A stretch of DNA of 64,000 nt from Diplonema japonicum (Eukaryota; Euglenozoa; Diplonemea; Diplonemida; Diplonemidae). The notes beneath the pieces are model-generated. The model saw only the letters and a list, made by a program, of their open reading frames with translations. It was not told the DNA's origin and made no database searches. Positions within the stretch are counted from its first letter, which is position 1. Each line of letters opens with the position of its first letter. Shown here one piece after another: positions 51,268 through 61,791 of the stretch. Both the position numbers and the translations under genes were made by a program. The stretch spans positions 434,001-498,000 of the forward strand of contig OZ025668.1 in the NCBI GenBank assembly GCA_964019335.1, given 5' to 3'.

Positions 51268-52240
51268 AAAATTTGATAAATTTCGGTGTGCGGGTGGGTG
51301 CTCACCGTTCAGGGATAACACCGTAAAAAGAAAGAAATTAAAGAGGTAAAAGGAAATCCCTGATCTGGGACTTCCTGTCTTGTTCTTCTACCTGCCCCTA
51401 TCTCCCTTCAGCGGCTTCGGGTTCCGAGACGTGCAGCGGTCTTCTGTCCCAGCCCAAGACCTTTCTCCCCCCTATGGTCCTCAGGCCGTGGTTCCGCCGT
51501 TGCTCCGCCGGTATGGCTCTGTGTCCCCTGACCTTCCTCCTTATCCGCGCGTCCTGCCAGCCTTCCTGCAGCCTCACCAGCAGGCCATGCAGCCGTCTCG
51601 CCTTTTTACCTATTAGTGTCAGGTCTCCACGTTCACCCACCAAAGAAAGAAACCATAAATATGCTCTTTTTTCCCCTCCCCCATGGTTTCCCCCTTTGGA
51701 GTTCGACTTCATCGAAAGAAAAAAGGGGGGGGAGGGGGAACAAAACAAAAGAGCCGAGATAAAAGGATATCACTGCTGCTTTGTATTTCAGTTGGCCTCT
51801 AAAACACCGACCACTCAGGGGGGGAGAAAAAAAAAGAATTATTGTGCACACAATATAAATACTGCATGTTACCACTACTCTTTTTTGCTCCTACAATTAA
51901 ACACATAAAAAAATATTTCTTTTTTAAAAAAAGCACCTTTCTCCCCTTTCTTAAGACTTCTCCCCGTTTTTTTGGCTCTGTGCTCGCCCACCTTCTTCCC
52001 CAATAAACTACACGATGGAGAAAAGCTAGTTTCGTGCAGCGCTGGGAAAGAAAAAAAAGAGAGAAACACAAAAAAAAGGAAGAAAAAGGAAATCTCCTAA
52101 CAGGGGTTTTGTTTGTTAATGTCATCGCACTCTCTCCTCCTCCCCCCCCCCCCCCCCCTTTTTTTGAAAATAAAAAAATTAGCTAGTATTTTGGTTGTAT
52201 TCATTTTTTTTTTTTTGAAAATTATTTTACGCCGTCTAAA
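51268..52240. other. Spacer with a GC-richer coding-like patch
   Basis: At 51400-51640 composition becomes gene-like. The minus strand reads GERGDLTLIGKKARRLHGLL and then basic residues to a stop near 51398. No start, splice context or family supports a gene. It may be a relic of a retroelement. The rest is homopolymer spacer. Confidence 0.4.
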
Positions 52241-53586
52241 CTACCGGATTTGTACTTATATTGTTATGTGAAAAATCCCAAATTGGGCAAAAAATTCGAA
52301 AAAGGTACATAATATTTACAGAACACCATTAAAAGATGTCTTTAAAGGGAACCTGCAGTATGTGACAGGATCGCCTTAAAACAAAACATAAAAATTACAA
52401 AAATAAAAAAAATCCCAAAAAATATCCCTAAAAATAAAAAATCCCAAGACAAAAACAAAATACCCCCCAGCCGGGGAGGGGGGGTGGTATTACCGCAATT
52501 CTAGTTCATTATTGCCCAGTCCTGCACGTAAAGCACACCACATAGTCGCAGGACGGGCTGACCCTCCCGCGGGTGCTCATGTCATGCTCACCAGAGCATT
52601 CCGTGCACTCCCACACTGGTCTCCTTTCTAACCTGCTTGAGGGTTGCGCTGCAGTTGGGGCAGGGCACCCTCGTCACGTTGTTCGTTCGCTGGCTTGGGG
52701 TCACTTGGCTTGGTGCCGCTGCTTGGCTTGGGGCTGAGGCTTCTTGGTCAGGCATTTCTTCTTCTTCTGCTTCTTCGTCAGAAGAAGGCGCATCAGAAAT
52801 GGCCTCTATGTCGAGGTGCCCAGCCTGCTGAACATCTCAGTGATCTCAATGTCCGGGTCTTCGGGTGCTGTTCCGGGTCGACTGACAGTCCCAATGGCTC
52901 CAATGGATCAATCTCCATCGGGTCAACTCCTGCATCTGCACCCAGCTTCTCGAACCAGCTCGACCTCGGAAGCGAGGGCGCAGGAACGTCCTCAGTGGGC
53001 GGGTCACGGATGCAGACCCGGGTGGGAGATCGTTAAAAAGGTAAGCGAACCCTGCCCGGATTGTTAGCTTGCGGTAAGCCTCGACACCCCAGGCAAGAAC
53101 AAAACGACGCATAATCTTTGTCCTTTTGTCAACCTCTAGCATTGCTGATTTTGCAATCTGTGAAGGTGTCGGGGCAGCAGGGGAGGCCACGGGGTTGGCA
53201 ACAGAAGCAACGGGACCGGCAACAACAGAAGCACCAGGCGCGGCAACAGGACTAACGGGAACAGAAGCCGGACCAACAGCAGTAAGAAGGGCTTCTCTTC
53301 TGTGTCTTTTCCGCTCTTTCTTTATCTGGGTTTTGAAAATGGAAACCAAAAAGTAGATCTTGTACACCACAAACGTGGCTTTGATTTTAGTGGGGCCTGT
53401 CCTGGGGGGGGGGGGGGGGGGGGGGTCAGGCCAAAAATAATAAAAATAGTTTTTTGTATTGTTCTGTAAAAAGTCCCAAGTTGGGTCCAAAATCCGAAAA
53501 AGGTACATAATTTATACAGTACACTAAATCCCCAGACCATTATTAAAACTGAACAATATAAAAAACTATTATAAATACAAATCCGG

Positions 53587-53587
<1 letters not shown>
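52241..53587 (-). mobile_element. 1.35-kb inverted-repeat element with degenerate zinc-ribbon ORF
   Basis: TACCGGATTTGTA (52241 side) is repeated inverted as TACAAATCCGGTA at ~53575-53587. Inside both ends a ~70-bp direct repeat occurs (52261-52330 and 53459-53529; shared CGAAAAAGGTACATAAT). The minus strand between them carries a frameshifted reading frame. It has a Pro/Ala/Val-rich region, a helical block (KIMRRFVLAWGVEAYRKLTI), an acidic block (DAPSSDEEAEEEEMPDQEAS) and a C-terminal zinc ribbon, CPNCSATLK then, after a one-base shift, WECTECSGEH and CDYVVCFTC. A solo R1 copy (52335-52375) lies inside. I do not recognise the transposon family. Confidence 0.5.
52335..52375 (-). repeat. Solo R1 (LINE 3' end)
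   Basis: The sequence GATGTCTTTAAAGGGAACCT...GGATCGCC matches 1521-1560 closely, including the GATGTC junction. It has no coding sequence attached and is inserted between an inverted-repeat end and the zinc-ribbon remnant. Confidence 0.65.
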
Positions 53588-53617
<30 letters not shown>

Positions 53618-53620
53618 GAG

Positions 53621-54416
53621 ACATTTAAGGGTACCTGCGGTATGTGGCAGGACGCCTGAAGAGTCTCAATCTCTGCACGCCCTGACGAGTGAACTGGACT
53701 CATCGTCGCTCCTCATCATCCGCGCAAACGTTGTGATCCTGCGGTATGCGGCTGCTGAGTACGGGTCCAGCCTGTGTCCTTTGAAAGCCACCCCGAGGAG
53801 GGCGCCTGACGAGCGTGTTGGGTTGTGGGGGCCCCATATGCAAGAGGTAATCTTCTTGCCTTGTGTTCTTCGTCCTGGTGGGCTGTAGGCACACCGTACA
53901 CCCCAGCATAGTTACGCTTAGATAGGGCAGCCCTGGAGGATTCCGTTTGTGGTGCGAAACACCTCCCCTACCCCCGCCTGGAAGCGCAAACGCCGGTCGA
54001 GGTTGGCGTACATGGATCTCAGTGGCCTTAGGATATCTCGGACATGCCCAGTCTCTCCGCAAGGTCGAACGTTAACGTGACAGGGACGGAGTCGAAACAC
54101 TTCCTGAAGTCTAGCCGACAGGCCATACAAGGGTTCTGCCCCCTGTCGAGCATTTTCCACCTGCGCACACACTTTGAAGAGTAGGTCATCGACGCCGTGT
54201 TTTGGTCTAAAGCCGTGCTGCGTCGGGGTGATCCAACGTTCCTGCCACTCGAGAATGCCTGGCACATGCCCATAGGCGGTAGAAGGCACTGGAGACCGTG
54301 ATCGGGCGACGATCTAAGGGCTCTTCCGACTCAGACTTCGGGATTATAAAAAAAAAAAAAACAGAGACCTTTTTAGGAAACCCTCCGGATTTAGCTGCTG
54401 AGAAAAGTTCTTTCAA
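53621..54416 (-). pseudogene. Degenerate non-LTR reverse transcriptase with R1 3' end
   Basis: RT motifs appear in the correct order on the minus strand but in different frames. LDRRPITVSSAFYRLWA lies near 54330, QHGFRPKHGVDDLLFKV near 54200, the catalytic-helix sequence CRLDFRKCFDSVP near 54120, and TTNGILQGCPI near 53950. The YADD catalytic box is not found, and the region after QGCP is scrambled. The 3' end carries R1 (53621-53655, CCTGCCACATACCGCAGG) and then a T-run. At least three frameshifts make it inactive. Confidence 0.7.
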
Positions 54417-54535
54417 GGATTTCCCGTTCTAACGGTGGGGGGGAGGGGGGGTTAGAGATGCAAAGTACTATAAGCATCACCAATCTTTAAAAAAAAAGAC
54501 AATCAATCAAGAAAACAAATAAGAAAAAAAAAAAC

Positions 54536-57142
54536 TTACTCAGCTAAGTGGGGATCTGTCCCGTCAAATGTGAAATCTAAGGAAACCAGTTCCACTTCTT
54601 CCAACGCTGCGGATTCACGCAGATCGGCTTGGTTTTTATGTTCTGGCTTTTGTGAAAACCCCTTCCTGACCACGCCAAGGAGGAGGGAACAAGGACTCTC
54701 CACGATCACCCACAGCAACAGCGATATCACAAATGAGATCACAGCCGAAGCACACCAATTCCACACGACGCCGTAATCGGTATAACGCACAGGTCCACCT
54801 GTAGCTGCGGCCGCTGCATAAATAACAAGAGGGTGCACCAAGTAAACACCATAAGAGAGCTTTCCCAAAGGGTTCCACATAGGGTGAGACATTGCCCTGC
54901 GGACCACACCACCATGCCCCATGGCAAAGGGTATGCACAGCAACGATAGACCCAACCCCCAGCTGAACAGGTAGTATATGTTGAAGAGGTCGTAGTTCGC
55001 TTTGCTCCACGGTGTGTGCAGTTCCTCGTTGCTCTCTCTCTTGAAGAGGATGTACACTGCAGACAGCAACAGTGCGCAGGACGTTGTGTAGCACACCACA
55101 CGGATGCGGGACATCTTCGGTTGTGCTTGAGGGGTTTCATCAGAGTCGCTGTCGTGCAGCGGTTGTGACATGGATTCCTTCTCGTCTTGAGCAGAACGTC
55201 TGCATGGCACCCACTCCCACCCGTTATGCTCGTTGATATTCGCAAGGCATATCCCCGACAGCACGCCATACAGGTAGGGTGCCATTCGCAGGTGCGGCCT
55301 TACATAAGTCGAGTCCGTTCTGGTCAGATGCATGAAGTACCCCAAGGCCATGTTCAGCATGATTAACGCCACCAGCACGGCCACCGCCACCGCGCGAAGG
55401 TTCTTCCCGAGCTTCACGTACGGCAGCAGCAGGAACGGCAACGCTACCGAGTACTGGAAGTCCACTGACAAGTACCACAGCCACCCGAAGCACATCTCGT
55501 CCGGCCAGTCGAACAGATTCGCGATCATCAGTACATTACGCCACCAATACTTCTCGCACACATCTGACGATGGCGGCAGCATTAGGTTCCACCTGTAGGT
55601 ATCCCAATAAGGACCTGATCCCATATGCGGGACGACAAGGGTGCCCATCAGCATGGTGTACCCCATGAGCGGCACGATGCGGAGGTACCTAAGCACGCTT
55701 GAGAGTGCTATGGAACGGGCTGCTCTGCCCATGGTGTTGAACTTCTTTGGGGACTTCGCGACTACTGATAAGAAGATGCTGGTGCCCAGCAGTCCTGACA
55801 TGTAGAAGAAGGTGTCGACGGCTAGCTCGGTGGACACCACGGGTGCGGAGGGGACGGCAGCTAGCCTGTCAAGCTCGTAGCTTGGGTTCGAGAATCGTGG
55901 GCTGATAGAGTAAAAGAAATACGAGTGGCCCAAGACAATCCACAGCACACTGATGGTACGGACGCAGTCCAGAAAGCCTGTGGCCGACCCACGTGACAAC
56001 AAGAGCGAGTCCATCGAGCGTTGCACGTCCCAGCATGCCACGAGCCTCCATCTGCCGGAGCAAGACCCCACACACACCAATGCCAGCAGCACACCGCTCA
56101 GTGCCACAGACACCGCGAACCCAATTGAGAGTCCCGGTCCCTCCCCTTCGCACGTGACGGTCACATCATCGTAAAAGTAACCGTTCGACAGCTCTCTGAA
56201 AAAGTCTTTCAAGTCATCCGACCCACATGCCGCAGGGACGCAGATGAACAAGCTCTGGAACACGCTGCAGAAACGACTTCCATCTGAGACCTGCCTGCCG
56301 AGCTCGTAGCAGCTGCCGGTGTCGCCGTACCACCCGCCTTTGATAAGACTGCCCATCCAGTCCCTGTATGAGAGCTCTGTTGTCCCCGTGGAGTACTGGT
56401 AGTACGGGTTGGCACGGAAGGCTCTGCAGTGTTGTGCGTTGCCCTGTCTGGGCGGGCAGGCCCCGCAAGTGTTTTTACAGTAGTTCGAGACAAGGCTGCC
56501 TTTGGGTAAAGAAGCGTTGTCTGCGTGGAAGTCGTATTTACAGCCGAAGTTGAAGGCGAGCTTGCCGCAGTCGGTGCCGTAGGCAGACATGTCTGAGTCA
56601 CGACAGTAGGCAGGGTCTTGGGGAGTGCAGGCACCACATGTAGCACGACAGAAGGTCCAAACGGAGTTATCTGCGTTGGAGAAACTGCCGCACCCATAGG
56701 CGGCGGTGAGAGAGGCGCAGTCTTGATCGGGAGGAAGTATGCCTTCCGGGTCGTCAAGACACTGTGAAGAGGCAGGATGCGGAGGGGTCGGGCAGTTCTG
56801 GCAAGTCTTTCTGCACAATGCATTCACCGTGGTGTTGACTGTCCCATTTGCCACGATAGCATCGCAAGCATTTGCTTCCAGAAGTACACCACATTGAGGA
56901 GCATCCACGCACTCCCCACCACCCTCCCACCACGGACAGTTGTAACAAGACTTCCTACACACCTCCCCAATCATCATCGAAGAAGGTGCTTGCAATATAT
57001 GCTTGCTCAACTGTTCCCAACAAACGCTCAATTCCGTCCCGTTTTGTGTCAATCCTTCACATGTCGCGCCCGACTTCCATAACCATCCTTTGGGGTCATC
57101 AAGACAGGCAAGGCTAAGGTGCACAATGAAGTGCAGCAGCAT
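54536..57142 (-). CDS. Multi-ShK acyltransferase-3 membrane protein (NRF-6-like)
   Basis: From ATG 57142 the protein is 868 residues in one exon. The hydrophobic start (MLLHFIVHLSLACLDD) is a probable signal peptide. The extracellular ~300 residues hold about four Cys-rich ShK/SXC-like repeats, each ending C-R-x-T/S-C-x2-C (EVCRKSCYNCP, ALCRKTCQNCP, TFCRATCGACT, NYCKNTCGACP). A NRF-type extracellular domain follows, then a ten- to twelve-helix acyltransferase-3 domain. The catalytic motif is LDCVRTISVLWIVLGHSYFF, with conserved Arg and His. In worms NRF-6 proteins move lipids or acyl groups at the cell surface. Starts upstream of 57142 add only unrelated intergenic sequence. Confidence 0.85.
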   Translation of the reverse strand: MLLHFIVHLSLACLDDPKGWLWKSGATCEGLTQNGTELSVCWEQLSKHILQAPSSMMIGEVCRKSCYNCPWWEGGGECVDAPQCGVLLEANACDAIVANGTVNTTVNALCRKTCQNCPTPPHPASSQCLDDPEGILPPDQDCASLTAAYGCGSFSNADNSVWTFCRATCGACTPQDPAYCRDSDMSAYGTDCGKLAFNFGCKYDFHADNASLPKGSLVSNYCKNTCGACPPRQGNAQHCRAFRANPYYQYSTGTTELSYRDWMGSLIKGGWYGDTGSCYELGRQVSDGSRFCSVFQSLFICVPAACGSDDLKDFFRELSNGYFYDDVTVTCEGEGPGLSIGFAVSVALSGVLLALVCVGSCSGRWRLVACWDVQRSMDSLLLSRGSATGFLDCVRTISVLWIVLGHSYFFYSISPRFSNPSYELDRLAAVPSAPVVSTELAVDTFFYMSGLLGTSIFLSVVAKSPKKFNTMGRAARSIALSSVLRYLRIVPLMGYTMLMGTLVVPHMGSGPYWDTYRWNLMLPPSSDVCEKYWWRNVLMIANLFDWPDEMCFGWLWYLSVDFQYSVALPFLLLPYVKLGKNLRAVAVAVLVALIMLNMALGYFMHLTRTDSTYVRPHLRMAPYLYGVLSGICLANINEHNGWEWVPCRRSAQDEKESMSQPLHDSDSDETPQAQPKMSRIRVVCYTTSCALLLSAVYILFKRESNEELHTPWSKANYDLFNIYYLFSWGLGLSLLCIPFAMGHGGVVRRAMSHPMWNPLGKLSYGVYLVHPLVIYAAAAATGGPVRYTDYGVVWNWCASAVISFVISLLLWVIVESPCSLLLGVVRKGFSQKPEHKNQADLRESAALEEVELVSLDFTFDGTDPHLAE

Positions 57143-57453
57143 GCCTTCCGACAAATGGCTCCTGGGATAAAATGGGTGTCTTAGACAAAGAAATAAAAGG
57201 AGAAAAAAAAATAAATAGAAATTCAATAAAATATAGGGGTTTCTAAATTGGGGGTCAAAATTGTGCCCTGGAGTCGGTTTTTCAAAACACCCCTTGTACC
57301 CGTAGGACGCTCGATTCGGCGGTTTTTTCATGACACCTCGCACCCCTATGCTTTCGTGATATATGGTGATCACAACCTCTGGGCCATCAAGTGTTACTAG
57401 GGCACAAATTTGACCCTCTATTTAGAAATTCTCCCCCAAAAAAAAACCTTCTT
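57143..57453. other. Spacer
   Basis: A mixed-composition spacer without long homopolymers, unlike most others here. It could contain a degenerate repeat (TATGCTTTCGTGATATATGG), but no second copy was found. No gene is recognised. Confidence 0.4.
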
Positions 57454-58983
57454 TTAATCGCTCTCCCATCCAGGTGCAGTGCTGACGATGTCGTGGAGGG
57501 TTTGCCATTTTTTGCCTGAAGCCTCCATTTTTTCGCGTATGTTCTGCGGCGGTGGACGGTTGGACATCTTGGCTCTTCCTGTAAAGGAAAACATCCCACT
57601 GTCGTAACGGACACTGTGCTGTATCGCAGCCTCGGGCGAAGGAGGCATGCACGGGAAAGGCGTAGGGGACCGCAGCAACCTCGACTCCCTCAACGTCTTC
57701 CAAGGAATGTGGACCCGGGCCCTCTCCGGGATGGTTCCCCGTGCCAAGACACTTCTCCTTTTCCTCCCCCTTTTCGGTGGTTCCTTACATTTCTTTTTCC
57801 CAATAACAGGTGGCATGGGGGAATATCTCAAAACTGCATCAGCGGTCGGCGACATCGGGCGTTCTTCAGGCGTAACAAACAGGTTTAAATCACTGGCTTC
57901 TTGTTTTGCTTTAACATGACAAGGCAGAGCGTCTATCCAATTCACTCTGGACCTGCTGCGTTCTCCTCGTTCTCTCGGCGGGGGTGCTGGTGAGGGTGAA
58001 GGTGAAGGTGTTGCCCTTCTCGTCTTGGCAACCTGTTTTTTCACGAAAGATTCCCGGTACCGCGATCTGGTAACCCATGACACAATGCAGCTCAAATCAC
58101 CATTATGCAGCTGATTATGACCGCGCAGTGTTTGAAAGGCCGTTTCATTAGGCCTGGCGGGAGAGATCGGCTCCGGGTAATCTTGTGAGGGGACAATGTT
58201 GTACTCCTTGCAGTGATAATACCCCTTCAAGTACATCTCGAACTTATTCTCCGCAGGCGGTGCGGGCTTAGACGATATCCGTGAATACCCAACGACCTCT
58301 GCGTACGACAACGCTGTGGTGTAGTGCCTGTGGTTATGGTACCGCTTCGGGGCTACTTTAAAAACCCCCCTGCAGATATTAACGAACCCGCGTAGGGCGA
58401 TGGGGTTCATAAACCTGTCACCGTACCTCCGCACTAAGGGGGCGATCTTCAACAGGCACATGGAGAGGAGTTCGTTGTCGTAAGTGGTCATCTTCCCTAA
58501 GGCCGAGATGGTCACGACATCTTTGTATTCCACAATTTTCTTGTCGTCTTCTATCCTGCGCTGCAAGGCGTGTTGCATCGCAAGCCTGTGCACCGCCACT
58601 GCCGATTGTCTTGTTTTGCATTTGTTCACCGTGTTTTCCAGTTTTTTGGCGATTTTCTCTATCCTTCCGCGGCGTACTGTCGCGTATGTCTGCACGGAGG
58701 AGATGACTTTCCGCAGAGCGAAGCGCATTCTTTTCAAGCACAGCTCGATGCGGCGCCCGCGCAGGTCCTTCAAGTACAGCAGCAGGAGTTCCCTTGCACA
58801 TGAAACCATGAACACATTCGGCAGCGGCCTTTTCAACAGGCAGAATTGGATGTAGTCCACTGTCATGTACTTCTTGCTGTACTCTGCAAACTGCCTCGTC
58901 GTCAGCCATTGCCAGTTGCTGCTGAAGCACAACCGCTTTTCTGACGACATGTCCTGCAGCTTGCGATGATGACCATTTGTCAA
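57454..58983 (-). CDS. Hypothetical basic protein, 509 residues
   Basis: A single exon. The N-terminal ~250 residues are helical and rich in Arg/Lys/Tyr (FAEYSKKYMTVDYIQFCLL; RELLLLYLKDLRGRRIELCL; MNPIALRGFVNICRGVFK). They are followed by a Ser/Pro-rich linker (RRATPSPSPSPAPPPRERGE), a basic disordered tail and a final helix (NIREKMEASGKKWQTLHDIV). The whole is reminiscent of euglenozoan cytoskeletal proteins, but no domain can be named. Coding potential is clear from length and composition. An in-frame Met at ~12 could also serve as start. Confidence 0.7.
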   Translation of the reverse strand: MTNGHHRKLQDMSSEKRLCFSSNWQWLTTRQFAEYSKKYMTVDYIQFCLLKRPLPNVFMVSCARELLLLYLKDLRGRRIELCLKRMRFALRKVISSVQTYATVRRGRIEKIAKKLENTVNKCKTRQSAVAVHRLAMQHALQRRIEDDKKIVEYKDVVTISALGKMTTYDNELLSMCLLKIAPLVRRYGDRFMNPIALRGFVNICRGVFKVAPKRYHNHRHYTTALSYAEVVGYSRISSKPAPPAENKFEMYLKGYYHCKEYNIVPSQDYPEPISPARPNETAFQTLRGHNQLHNGDLSCIVSWVTRSRYRESFVKKQVAKTRRATPSPSPSPAPPPRERGERSRSRVNWIDALPCHVKAKQEASDLNLFVTPEERPMSPTADAVLRYSPMPPVIGKKKCKEPPKRGRKRRSVLARGTIPERARVHIPWKTLRESRLLRSPTPFPCMPPSPEAAIQHSVRYDSGMFSFTGRAKMSNRPPPQNIREKMEASGKKWQTLHDIVSTAPGWESD

Positions 58984-59116
58984 ACACCCCTCCCTCCCTC
59001 CCTGTGAGTATTATCGGCGTTAAAAAGCAAAAAAAGAAAAAAAAATGGGAAAAAACCCCCAGCAAAAACCGCGGGGTTTCTTTTTTTTTTTTTTTTTTTC
59101 CCTTCCCCCTCCCCCC

Positions 59117-59773
59117 TCATAGATCCTTCGTTTTGCTGAGTTCGTAAGAAGCTTGTATTTCAGTTGCTGTCATACCGGACCGGCTGGCAAGCCTTCGTGC
59201 TGCAGCAAAAAGTGCCACAACCTCTGCGTCCACCGGTCCGGGTGGGGCGCTGACAGGCTGCGGGGAAGGAACACGAGGGAAGAGCGAAGCACAGCGGGCT
59301 TCCAAGGCTTGTACCTGAAGATCCCCCGCCTCAGAGATGGAATTAGAAATGGCCACTCGGAGTATGGGGTTGGTCACAATATACCGAAGTTCGAAATCGA
59401 TGGAACAAGACGAAGAGTCAAGCGGTGTGAGCTTCCAACTGCTGGTGAGAAGGGAAAATGTAGATGAGTCTAGCGCTTCACTTGTTACTTCTTCGTGTGG
59501 CACCGCCCGTACTTTTGATGTGTATTCTTCACTGTACATGCTGAAGCCTACTTTTAGTTTCGCCTCGAAGTCCTCTCCTTCCTTATTCACCTTTGTGACT
59601 TTGCTCTCTGTCACATACGGGAGGAACTCGCTGTACTTCGCCACGTCCCGTACAGTCGCAAACACATCCTTCGCATTAAAGCCCACCACCTTCTTTTTGT
59701 GATATTCCATCGCCTGCTCCCCACCCCCCAACACATCAAAGACTCCTTGTACTACCCACGTCCTTCGCAACAT
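59117..59773 (-). CDS. COQ10: COQ10, coenzyme Q-binding START-domain protein
   Basis: 218 residues. The N-terminal ~25 residues (MLRRTWVVQGVFDVLGGGEQ) are a likely mitochondrial presequence. The START/polyketide-cyclase fold follows: YHKKKVVGFNAKDVFATVRD, YSEFLPYVTESKV, FEAKLKVGFSMYSEEYTSKV, then SWKLTPLDSSSCSIDFELRY and the terminal amphipathic helix. This matches COQ10 closely. COQ10 binds ubiquinone in the inner mitochondrial membrane and is needed for its delivery to the respiratory chain. The C-terminal ~60 residues (SLFPRVPSPQPVSAPPGPVD onward) extend beyond the usual end. Confidence 0.9.
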   Translation of the reverse strand: MLRRTWVVQGVFDVLGGGEQAMEYHKKKVVGFNAKDVFATVRDVAKYSEFLPYVTESKVTKVNKEGEDFEAKLKVGFSMYSEEYTSKVRAVPHEEVTSEALDSSTFSLLTSSWKLTPLDSSSCSIDFELRYIVTNPILRVAISNSISEAGDLQVQALEARCASLFPRVPSPQPVSAPPGPVDAEVVALFAAARRLASRSGMTATEIQASYELSKTKDL

Positions 59774-60521
59774 TGATGAATCCTTCTTGTTTCCTTCGGG
59801 TATTGATTAGGTTTGGGGATAAAGGGGAAGAAAGAGAAAAAAGTGGGGGGGGGGACAGAGTGGGTCTAAAAGAAGGGAAGGGGGGGGGTTTCATATACTA
59901 TACTGACATAAGAAAAAAAAAAAAAAAATCGATTCCCCACCTTAGTGAAAGAAAGGAGGGCAATAGCGGAAAAAGAAAAGGGCGAATAACAAGAATACAG
60001 GAAACACACAACACACAGCACCAAATTTTAGGGGGGGGGGGAGATGGTGCGAAATGTACATTCTTCCAGTGCAGGTCAACTTGGGGAGGGCGGGGAATGG
60101 GGGGGGGGGAAGCGGAAAAGAAAAGAAAAGAAAAGTTGGCGGTTTGTCATGTGCAAAGTCGGGGCATTTTTTTTGTCCTGCAGAAAGGTAAAAAGCCGAA
60201 CAACCTGCCTCGACTTAGCAAATAACAATTCATTTACAATTACTTTTTGTCTTTCTTTCTTGTTCGAGTAGAAGGTTCACTATGATGGGGGAAGAATGTG
60301 CTCCCCCTCCCTCCTTCTTTTTGTGCAACGACCCCAACCCCACATCACTACCGCAAAGAGAAAAAAAAAAAAAAAAAAAAACAGAGGAAAAAGAAATCTA
60401 TTGTAAGATACAGCACAAACATGAGAAGAAAACAAAAACAATGAAACTCTACTCCCCCCCTCTTTTTTTTTCTATTTTTTTTCTCTCTCTCTCTCTTTTT
60501 GTTTTCTCTCTCACCAACCTT
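59774..60521. other. Spacer
   Basis: Purine-rich upstream sequence of COQ10, with G-runs at 59842-59854 and 60031-60040 and A-runs. TTCACTATGATGGGGGAAG near 60276 weakly resembles R3. No gene is recognised. Confidence 0.4.
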
Positions 60522-61565
60522 TCAAACAAGGGGGTCAAGCTTTGCTCCGAAGGACTTTGCGCTTTCAGAGGGAGCGATCGCAGAATCATGCCGGGGCTCG
60601 CTGTATTCAAAGGGCAGGGATTTGAACGGGGACTGCCCATGGCTAGAATTGATAGAATTTTGAATCGGGGGTGGCAGGTTGATGAGAGGAGAGCTCGGCC
60701 GGGAACTAACCTGCCGCAAAGCAGAGATCTTTAAAGGTCCCTCAAGATCGGGGTTCGCATGGAAGGAAGCAGGTGCGGGGAGCGGCTGGGGGTAGTTCCC
60801 CGAAGCCTCGGTTAAAGGCGAAGGCGGGTCCTTCGGGATTCCAACAATAGCCATTTCACTACCATTCTCCTGCACATTCCCAAGGGGTTCCACATGCCGA
60901 AGTTCGGTGAACATCCTTGGTTTAGAATCACCATCAATCATCACCCACACTCCATTCTCCTCAGGGTCGTTGCTTGTTACAACACCCCTCTCCCATTGTA
61001 ACGATTCCAAACCCTCTCTGACTTCAACTGAATCCCCTGGTTTGAATTCTTCAATAGGTTCTTCTCGAAGCTCATAAGGACGGCCTAGCTCATGCTCAGG
61101 AGGGCCTGAAGCAGCACCGCCCATATTGAACTTTCTCATTATGAGACATGCTATCATCATCACGCAGAGACCTGCGGCAATGCCGATGATTAACCATAAC
61201 CACCCATCCAGTCCACCCCATTTGTCATCAGAAGATCCAGGAGGGGGTGCCGGTGTTGGTGGTATAGGGCAACAGTCGGCGCTGTAATTCAGCGAAAGCG
61301 ACATTGTCATGGTGGGTGTCCTTGTTGCGTTTTCGCTGGTGTTCCCCGCGGTTGCATTTCCTAGGTCGTCTTCGATGTAAGTAGGTATGTCGCTGTCGTT
61401 CACCTCCGTTCCGTTGTCTGCAGGCGGACACAAGCACAAAACCTGCACTGTTTCAGTTGGGAGGGTTGTAATCGTTGTGGTGATCGTTCTCGTTGCATTT
61501 GTCGTATTAACTTGCCCTGCTGCGGCAGGGGCGAGCACCATGATAGCCATAAAGACCTTATGCAT
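60522..61565 (-). CDS. Type I single-pass membrane protein
   Basis: From ATG 61565 the protein is 347 residues. A cleavable signal peptide (MHKVFMAIMVLAPAAAGQ) is followed by a ~110-residue Thr/Asn-rich ectodomain with many N-glycosylation sequons (NTTNATRT, NATAGNTSENATRT). One membrane helix (GWLWLIIGIAAGLCVMMIAC, ~150-170) leads into a ~170-residue cytoplasmic tail. The tail contains a small SH3/Tudor-like stretch (FKPGDSVEVREGL ... GVVTSNDPEENGVWVMIDGD) and Pro/Ser-rich sequence. The layout is that of a surface glycoprotein or receptor. No family is named. Longer upstream starts only add homopolymer residues. Confidence 0.75.
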   Translation of the reverse strand: MHKVFMAIMVLAPAAAGQVNTTNATRTITTTITTLPTETVQVLCLCPPADNGTEVNDSDIPTYIEDDLGNATAGNTSENATRTPTMTMSLSLNYSADCCPIPPTPAPPPGSSDDKWGGLDGWLWLIIGIAAGLCVMMIACLIMRKFNMGGAASGPPEHELGRPYELREEPIEEFKPGDSVEVREGLESLQWERGVVTSNDPEENGVWVMIDGDSKPRMFTELRHVEPLGNVQENGSEMAIVGIPKDPPSPLTEASGNYPQPLPAPASFHANPDLEGPLKISALRQVSSRPSSPLINLPPPIQNSINSSHGQSPFKSLPFEYSEPRHDSAIAPSESAKSFGAKLDPLV

Positions 61566-61737
61566 TTTTTTTTTGTCGCCCCCCCGATCACCACCCTCCC
61601 CTCTTTTTTTTTTTTTTTTGTAATGACATGGGATACAGATAGAAAAGAGGAACAAAAGAACAGAAGGAAAGGGGGAGAAAAAAAAATATTGTTTTCTACC
61701 GGCCGGATTGAATTTAGTCGGCTAAGAAAGAAAGATG

Positions 61738-61791
<54 letters not shown>

